A stretch of DNA of 11,525 bases, taken from assembly GCA_019314425.1 (NCBI GenBank), contig JAFCZI010000043.1, positions 1-11,525 of the forward strand, written 5' to 3'. The notes under the pieces are model-generated. The model saw only the letters and a list, made by a program, of their open reading frames with translations, was not told the origin of the DNA and made no database searches. The stretch comes from Deltaproteobacteria bacterium (GTDB lineage Bacteria; Desulfobacterota; DSM-4660; Desulfatiglandales; Desulfatiglandaceae). The position numbers and the translations under genes were made by a program. Position 1 is the stretch's first letter. Each line of letters opens with the position of its first letter. Of this stretch, positions 6,560 through 11,525 are shown one piece after another.

Positions 6560-7636
6560 ATGGCCGGTAATTCATTCGGACAGACATTTAAAATCACCAC
6601 CTTCGGCGAATCCCACGGAAAAGCCCTGGGTGCTATTATAGACGGATGCCCGGTCGGAATTTGCTTAAACGAGGCGGATTTCATAACGGAAATGGCACGG
6701 CGACGGCCGGGGCGATCCTCTTTTTCGACGCCGCGAACGGAAGAAGACCGGGTGGAGATTCTATCCGGCGTCTTCGAAGGCCTTACCACCGGAACCCCCT
6801 TGACCCTGCTGGTGGGAAACCACGATGTCAAAAGCAAACCTTACAGCGTACTGAAAGACCTGTTCAGACCGGGGCATGCGGATTACACCTACTTTAAAAA
6901 ATTCGGTCACCTGGATTATCGAGGGGGTGGTCGGGCTTCGGCCCGGGAAACTGCCGCCCGGGTGGCCTGCGGTGTGGTGGCCCGGAAGGTGCTGACACCA
7001 TTCAATCTCGATATCCTGGGCTATACCCTTGAATTGGGGGGCATTCGGGCCAAACGGATGGATCCGGCAGTGATTTCTCAAAACCCCCTCTATTGTGCGG
7101 ATCCGGATGCGGTTCAATTCATGTTGAAAGCCCTCGACAGGGCCAGGGAAGACGGGGACAGCCTTGGCGGTGTAGTGGAGGTGCGGGCATCCGGGTGTCC
7201 CGCCGGGTTGGGGGAGCCCGTGTTCGACAAGCTGGACGCGGAATTGGCAAAAGGCGTCATGTCCATTGGCGCAGTAAAAGGGGTCGAGATAGGCGCGGGG
7301 TTTGAGGCGGCGCGATTGAGGGGTTCTGAAAACAATGATCCCATAAGATCCACGGGATTCGGTTCAAACCGGTCAGGGGGCATTCTTGGGGGCATATCCA
7401 ACGGGGAGGATCTGGTGCTTCGTGCGGCGGTGAAACCCATCCCTTCCATCATGAAACCCCAGCAAACCATCGACCGGCAGGGCCGAGACGCCATCCTGGA
7501 ATTGACGGGGCGGTTTGATGTGACTGCTGTGGCTCGCATTGTACCGGTAGTTGAAGCCATGGTGGCCCTGGTCTTGGTGGACCATTATCTGAGAGCCAGG
7601 GCCGGTGGCCAGTGTTTTGATATTCAGGGGGTATAA
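6560..7636 (+). CDS. aroC: Chorismate synthase
   Basis: A 358-aa FMN-dependent enzyme converting EPSP to chorismate, the branch-point precursor. Full length (E. coli 361 aa). Signatures are FGESHG at 15-20 with the conserved His19, RPGHAD at 103-108 with catalytic His106, RGGGRASARETAARVA at 121-136, GSNRSGGILGGISNG at 268-282 and the C-terminal RIVPVVEAM at 326-334. The usual D-P of the last signature reads D-V here (320-321), a minor variation. The ATG is preceded by AAGGA about 10 bases upstream. It lies 35 bp after aroK, a gap containing only a short tandem ACCCATA pair, and 8 bp before pheA. Confidence 0.97.
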   Translation: MAGNSFGQTFKITTFGESHGKALGAIIDGCPVGICLNEADFITEMARRRPGRSSFSTPRTEEDRVEILSGVFEGLTTGTPLTLLVGNHDVKSKPYSVLKDLFRPGHADYTYFKKFGHLDYRGGGRASARETAARVACGVVARKVLTPFNLDILGYTLELGGIRAKRMDPAVISQNPLYCADPDAVQFMLKALDRAREDGDSLGGVVEVRASGCPAGLGEPVFDKLDAELAKGVMSIGAVKGVEIGAGFEAARLRGSENNDPIRSTGFGSNRSGGILGGISNGEDLVLRAAVKPIPSIMKPQQTIDRQGRDAILELTGRFDVTAVARIVPVVEAMVALVLVDHYLRARAGGQCFDIQGV

Positions 7637-7644
7637 AACAAAAA

Positions 7645-8748
7645 ATGCAGTTGGAAAAAAATGAAGACGCCGGTCGGGATGAACTTGATCTCTGCCGGAA
7701 AGAGATTGACGCCATTGACACTCAACTTCTTTCCCTTCTGGCCGAAAGACTTGATGCCGCTGCCGCCATCGGGCGGATTAAGAACAACATGGGATTACCG
7801 GTATTTGATCCCGTGCGTGAGAAAGCGATCCTGGATCGGATGGCCGCAAAGGGGCACTCTCGTCTCACCCCGGACGCGATTCGGGATATTTTTACCCGTA
7901 TCATTTCAGTTGGCCGGGCGGTTCAGGGGCCGGTGAATGTCGGGTTTCTGGGTCCGGAAGCGACCTTTTCCCACCAGGCCGCCATTTCCATATTCGGCAA
8001 CAGCGCCCGGTTTTTTCCGTCCCGCACATTTGAAGGCGTATTCGGTTCCGTGGAAAAGGGGCATTGTCATCACGGGGTGATTCCGGTTGAAAATTCACTG
8101 GAGGGCTCTGTTGCCGGGGTTTGGGACCTGTTCGATAAATTTTATCTGAAAATCTGTGGTGAGTATTATCATCGGATTCGACTTAGTTTGATGGGTCGAA
8201 GTCTGGAATTGAATGCCATCCGAAAACTCTATTCCCATCCGATGCCCTTGGCCCAATGTCGCTCATGGCTCAAAAGCCATCTGCCGAATGTTACGCTAGA
8301 GCCGGTGGAAAGTACGGCTCTCGCCGGAAAAATGGCGGCCGGTGATCCGAACAGCGCTGCTTTGGGTAGCTGCCTTCTGGCGGAAACTCTGGGGCTCAAA
8401 CTGCTCAGGGAAGATATCGAAGATGAGCCCCACAATGTGACCCGGTTCCTGGTGGTGGGAAACGGTGAGCCCCAACCCACCGGAAAGGATAAAACCACCC
8501 TGATGTTTTTTCTGGGCCATCGTCCGGGGGCGCTGGCCGGGATGCTTTCGACCCTGGCCCAAAGAGAGATTAACGTGTGCCGCATCGAATCCAGGCCCAT
8601 GCCCATGCGGTCTTGGGAGTATCTGTTTTTTGTGGATCTTGAAGGGCACCGAAATGATCCCGCCCTTGCGGATGCCATGGTTGAGATGAAAACCCTGTGT
8701 GTGTTTATGAAATGGTTGGGATCTTATCCGTCTGCGGGCGTGTCATGA
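7645..8748 (+). CDS. pheA: Bifunctional chorismate mutase/prephenate dehydratase
   Basis: A 367-aa P-protein making phenylpyruvate from chorismate. Residues about 11-92 are an AroQ-type helical chorismate mutase (RKEIDAIDTQLLSLLAERL and IGRIKN visible). Residues about 97-272 are prephenate dehydratase, with GPEATFSH (103-110), VIPVENSLEGSV (145-156), SHPMPLAQC (197-205), ESTALA (222-227) and the catalytic NVTRF (264-268). Residues about 283-360 are an ACT domain with GALAGML (295-301) and ESRPMP (315-320), the Phe-binding motifs, so feedback inhibition by Phe is expected. Length is near that of typical P-proteins (360-390 aa). The ATG lies 8 bp after aroC, and the stop overlaps the next ATG as ATGA. 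Its place among the common-pathway genes fits a leader that senses aromatic residues. Confidence 0.96.
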   Translation: MQLEKNEDAGRDELDLCRKEIDAIDTQLLSLLAERLDAAAAIGRIKNNMGLPVFDPVREKAILDRMAAKGHSRLTPDAIRDIFTRIISVGRAVQGPVNVGFLGPEATFSHQAAISIFGNSARFFPSRTFEGVFGSVEKGHCHHGVIPVENSLEGSVAGVWDLFDKFYLKICGEYYHRIRLSLMGRSLELNAIRKLYSHPMPLAQCRSWLKSHLPNVTLEPVESTALAGKMAAGDPNSAALGSCLLAETLGLKLLREDIEDEPHNVTRFLVVGNGEPQPTGKDKTTLMFFLGHRPGALAGMLSTLAQREINVCRIESRPMPMRSWEYLFFVDLEGHRNDPALADAMVEMKTLCVFMKWLGSYPSAGVS

Positions 8749-9455
8749 AAGCAGGCCAGGCGACAACTGTTTACTCAAATAAGTTAATGATCTGTATTCC
8801 GATAATCGCCTGTAATACCTCCGATGCCCTTGAGAAAATGGCGCTGGCGTCAGCCCATTGCGACCTTATGGAAGTGCGACTGGATGTCATGGAAGCGTTC
8901 GATCTAAGCGCCATTATCGCATCGGCTTCCAGACCGGTGATGATCACCTACCGGTCCATAAAGGAGGGGGGGGAGGGCGGTGTTCCTTGTGGCGCTTGCG
9001 TGGATTACCTTAAGGAGGCTATAAGGCTGGGAGCGGATTATGTGGATGTGGAATATGCCATTCCCCTGGAATATCGGCGCTTGTTATTTGAAAAACGCGG
9101 CCAAACAAAGCTGATCCTGTCAAAACACTTTCAAAATGAAACCCCTTCAACCGAAACGTTAACGGATCTGTTCGGAAAAATGGCGGCCACGGGAGCGGAT
9201 ATAGTGAAGATTGTCACTTATGCAAAGACCCCGGCGGATAACCTGACCGTATTGGGGCTGATACCGTTGGCTGCAAAAAGGGGCGTTGAAATGATCGCCC
9301 TGTGTATGGGTTCCCTGGGACGCATCAGCCGTGTGGCCTGCCCTCTACTGGGGGGGGCTTTTACCTTTGCTTCTCTCGAAAGGGGCCAGGAGTCCGCTTC
9401 AGGGCAGATGACTGTAAAGGAGATGAACAGGGTATTGGAGGTCCTATCCCGATGA
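8745..9455 (+). CDS. aroD: 3-Dehydroquinate dehydratase, type I
   Basis: Type I dehydroquinase, a Schiff-base TIM barrel that dehydrates 3-dehydroquinate to 3-dehydroshikimate. With the ATG at 8745, which overlaps the pheA stop as ATGA, the protein is 236 aa. Catalytic residues on that numbering are Glu43 (MEVRLD), Arg70 (ITYR), His128 (LSKHF), the Schiff-base Lys156 (DIVKIVTYAK), Arg196 (RISRV) and Gln221 (SGQM). The barrel begins at MICIPIIA (15-22), so a start at 8787 giving 222 aa, the short archaeal-like length, is equally possible; neither start has a strong Shine-Dalgarno. I prefer 8745 because the next two junctions have the same 4-bp overlap. The coding region has two runs of eight G's (8966-8973 and 9350-9357). 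Confidence 0.93.
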   Translation: MKAGQATTVYSNKLMICIPIIACNTSDALEKMALASAHCDLMEVRLDVMEAFDLSAIIASASRPVMITYRSIKEGGEGGVPCGACVDYLKEAIRLGADYVDVEYAIPLEYRRLLFEKRGQTKLILSKHFQNETPSTETLTDLFGKMAATGADIVKIVTYAKTPADNLTVLGLIPLAAKRGVEMIALCMGSLGRISRVACPLLGGAFTFASLERGQESASGQMTVKEMNRVLEVLSR

Positions 9456-10267
9456 AAAATCAACCGGCAAAAATTTATGGGGTATTGGGGAATCCCATTC
9501 ATCATTCCCTCAGCCCGGTCATGCACAATGCGGCTTTTAAGGCCGAGGGATTCAATGGCGTGTACGTTGCCTTTGAATCGTCGGATCCGGAAGGGAGCAT
9601 TCGCGGCATGCGGGCGTTGGGCATTTGCGGCATGAGCGTTACCATTCCCTTCAAAACTGCCGTTATGCCATATCTGGATGAACTGGACCCCCTGGCGGAA
9701 CAAATCGGTGCGATCAATACCATTTTAAACCAAGGCGGTCATTTGAAGGGATACAACACCGATGGGTTGGGGTCGATGAAGGCTCTTGAGAAAAAAATCG
9801 ATCTCGCGGGTAAACGATGCGTTCTGGTGGGAGCCGGCGGCGCTGCCCGGGGAATCGGCTTTATGGCCCGGGAAAAGGGGATGAAGTTGGTGGTTGCCAA
9901 TCGGTCGGCGGATCGGGGTCGTGCCCTTGCGGCATTTCTGGATTGCCCTTTTATCCCCTTGGAGAGAATTCAGGAAACAGAAACCGATGTTTTGATTCAA
10001 TCGACGCCGGTGGGGATGTTCCCCCATGAAAATGCCTCCCCGGTACCGGATGGTATGCTGCGGAAGGAGATGGTGGTGATGGATGCCATCTACAATCCCC
10101 TTGAAACGCGTCTGCTTAAAAGTGCCCGCGCCAGGGGGTGTACCACCATCAGCGGACTGGAAATGTTCATCCATCAGGGAGCGGAACAGTTTCGCCTCTG
10201 GACCGGCCTGAATCCCCCGGTGGATGTTATGCGGGCTGTTGTAAAGAATGCACTGGAGCCGAAATGA
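9452..10267 (+). CDS. aroE: Shikimate dehydrogenase
   Basis: A 271-aa NADP-dependent oxidoreductase reducing 3-dehydroshikimate to shikimate; the length equals the E. coli enzyme (272 aa). The substrate domain shows NPIHHSLSPVMHN (14-26, Ser19 and Ser21), VTIPFK with catalytic Lys68, AINT (Asn89) and YNTDG with catalytic Asp104. The Rossmann glycine motif is GAGGAARG (127-134), followed by NRS (150-152) at the NADP phosphate-binding position. The C-terminal part has YNPLET (214-219) and the substrate Gln242 in HQGAEQ. The ATG overlaps the aroD stop (ATGA) and has GGAGGT about 9 bases upstream, a strong site. The gene overlaps aroA in the same way. Confidence 0.96.
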   Translation: MKNQPAKIYGVLGNPIHHSLSPVMHNAAFKAEGFNGVYVAFESSDPEGSIRGMRALGICGMSVTIPFKTAVMPYLDELDPLAEQIGAINTILNQGGHLKGYNTDGLGSMKALEKKIDLAGKRCVLVGAGGAARGIGFMAREKGMKLVVANRSADRGRALAAFLDCPFIPLERIQETETDVLIQSTPVGMFPHENASPVPDGMLRKEMVVMDAIYNPLETRLLKSARARGCTTISGLEMFIHQGAEQFRLWTGLNPPVDVMRAVVKNALEPK

Positions 10268-11520
10268 ACAGAACGAAGATCTCCCCGGGCGACCATCACG
10301 TGGTGACCATCCCCGGATCAAAGAGCATCACCCACCGGGCCCTCATTGCCGGGGGGCTGGCAACCGGAAAAACAGTATTGAAAAATGATCTGAAATGTGA
10401 AGATACCCATCACACGGCGCATGTTTTGGAGGCCATCGGCGTTAAAATGAAGCGGAACGGGGATCAACTGCTGATGGAGGGGATCGGTGAAAATACCGGG
10501 GGGCAGACCTGGGAAAAAGCGCTTTATTTAGGCAATTCAGGGACCTCTTTTCGGTTGCTCCTGCCTGTTCTGGCCGTGGCGAAAGGGATATTTCTGGTGA
10601 CCGGTACCCCCCGTATGCGGGAACGGCCCATGGGACCTCTGGTGGATGCCCTCCGTCGACTGGGGGCCGATGTTTCCTGCGTTAACCATAACGGATGCCC
10701 CCCCATCCGCATTGCCTCCGATGGCATTCCGGGCGGGGCTGTGAGTCTGCCGGGTGATGCCAGCAGCCAGTTTCTGTCGGCGTTGCTGCTGTCAGGGCCC
10801 TATGCAAAAAAGGACGTGGACATTACGGTGAAAGGGACTCTGGTGTCCAAACCCTATGTGGATGTGACCATTGATGTGATGGCGGCATTCGGTGTCCGGG
10901 TGGAACGGGAGGGATACTCCAGGTTCAGCGTCTCCGCCGGACAAAGGTATGAGCCGAGAGACTATACGGTTCAAGGGGATGCATCGTCCGCCTCCTATTT
11001 CTGGGCCGCTGCGGCGATCACCGGAAAAACTGTGACCACTCGGAACATTTATCCGCAAGGCAAGCAGGGCGATATCCGGTTGCTGGAGGTTTTTGAGGCC
11101 ATGGGATGTGTCGTTAACCGGGAATCGGATCGGGTATCGGTTTCAGGCGGCCCGCTGAAAGGAATCGATGTGGACATGGGGGCCATGCCCGACATGGTGC
11201 CCACCCTGGCGGCGGTGGCCCTGTTCGCCAAAGGGAAGACCACCATTCGGAACGTGGGGCATCTTCGTTTTAAGGAAAGCGACAGACTGAATGCCGTGAC
11301 CGAGGAATGGCGCAAGCTGGGGGCACGGATGGAAGAATTTGAGGATTCTCTGGTAGTCCATGGCGGCGAAAAGCTTTGCGGCGCTATGGTAGACCCCCAT
11401 GACGATCATCGTCTGGCCATGAGCCTGGCGGTGGTGGGGTTAAAGGTCCCGGGAGTCCGTATCCAAAATCCCGCTTGCGTCAACAAGTCGTTTCCTCAGT
11501 TCTGGGATTTATGGAAATAA
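10264..11520 (+). CDS. aroA: EPSP synthase (3-phosphoshikimate 1-carboxyvinyltransferase)
   Basis: A 418-aa cytoplasmic enzyme joining PEP to shikimate 3-phosphate; usual length is about 427 aa. Motifs are GSKSITHRAL (18-27, Lys20, Ser21, Arg25), GNSGTSFRLL (90-99), RMRERPM (117-123, PEP-binding Arg121), GDASSQFLSALL (164-175), MPDMVPTLA with catalytic Asp310, FKESDRL with Glu338, DHR (381-383) and the C-terminal KSFPQF with Lys408. The PEP/glyphosate loop keeps the Gly (93, E. coli Gly96) but has Leu98 where E. coli has Pro101. The ATG overlaps the aroE stop (ATGA); a longer upstream frame would run 130 bp into aroE and is not credible. The gene ends 5 bp before the window edge, so further operon genes may follow. 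Confidence 0.96.
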   Translation: MNRTKISPGDHHVVTIPGSKSITHRALIAGGLATGKTVLKNDLKCEDTHHTAHVLEAIGVKMKRNGDQLLMEGIGENTGGQTWEKALYLGNSGTSFRLLLPVLAVAKGIFLVTGTPRMRERPMGPLVDALRRLGADVSCVNHNGCPPIRIASDGIPGGAVSLPGDASSQFLSALLLSGPYAKKDVDITVKGTLVSKPYVDVTIDVMAAFGVRVEREGYSRFSVSAGQRYEPRDYTVQGDASSASYFWAAAAITGKTVTTRNIYPQGKQGDIRLLEVFEAMGCVVNRESDRVSVSGGPLKGIDVDMGAMPDMVPTLAAVALFAKGKTTIRNVGHLRFKESDRLNAVTEEWRKLGARMEEFEDSLVVHGGEKLCGAMVDPHDDHRLAMSLAVVGLKVPGVRIQNPACVNKSFPQFWDLWK

Positions 11521-11525
11521 GATAA

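Noticed and set aside
7114..7560. Long antisense open frames, for example opposite aroC
   Set aside because: They mirror codon bias of strongly coding sense frames, have no recognisable motifs and no ribosome-binding context.
8697..8744. Upstream start for aroD
   Set aside because: It lies inside pheA, adds residues not found in the family and has no ribosome-binding site; the ATGA overlap at 8745 is more plausible.
9302..9451. Upstream start for aroE
   Set aside because: It would overlap aroD by about 150 bp, whereas the ATG at 9452 has a strong GGAGGT site and begins right at the conserved N-terminus.
10138..10263. Upstream start for aroA
   Set aside because: It would overlap aroE by 130 bp with a low-complexity, non-family N-terminus; the ATG at 10264 gives the standard protein.
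1..11525. CRISPR arrays, insertion sequences, tRNA/rRNA genes, prophage or attachment sites
   Set aside because: No regularly spaced repeats, terminal inverted repeats, transposase motifs or structural RNA genes are visible, and coding is dense throughout.

Overview
The window reads as two co-directional blocks on the + strand, joined by a 259-bp intergenic region that holds a regulatory leader. All genes are intact apart from the first, which is cut by the left edge. Moderate-to-high GC, tightly packed operons, Mrp/complex I-type antiporter-like subunits, and a short type I dehydroquinase beside a bifunctional PheA suggest an anaerobic bacterium of the former Deltaproteobacteria, perhaps a Desulfobacterales-type sulfate reducer. 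That placement is an inference from gene style; no marker gene is present.

Block 1 (1-5707) encodes four consecutive membrane proteins of the antiporter-like (Proton_antipo_M) superfamily: a C-terminal MrpD-like fragment, a NuoL-like protein with the typical NuoL C-terminal extension, a NuoM-like protein and a NuoN-like protein. They would form the distal membrane arm of a complex I-like or Mrp-type ion-pumping machine whose other subunits lie upstream of the window. The MrpD-, NuoM- and NuoN-like proteins keep the Lys/Glu/His residues used for ion translocation (the TM5 region of the first lies off the window). The NuoL-like protein has lost several of them.

The intergenic region (5708-5966) contains a near-consensus sigma70-type promoter (TTGACA-17-TCTAAT) and a 21-codon leader peptide with six aromatic residues, including Phe, Trp and Tyr. 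It also contains a strong intrinsic terminator and two alternative RNA helices that compete with each other and with the terminator. This is the full architecture of a ribosome-mediated transcription attenuator, apparently sensing all three aromatic amino acids. It is the most interesting item in the window.

Block 2 (5967-11520) is an aromatic amino acid operon: aroK, aroC, pheA, aroD, aroE, aroA. The products convert 3-dehydroquinate through shikimate and EPSP to chorismate and then to prephenate and phenylpyruvate. The last three junctions are 4-bp ATGA overlaps, which suggests translational coupling. Genes for the first two steps (DAHP synthase or its alternative, and dehydroquinate synthase) and for the tyrosine branch are not in the window. 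Control appears two-layered: attenuation of the whole operon by charged aromatic tRNAs, and Phe feedback on PheA through its ACT domain.
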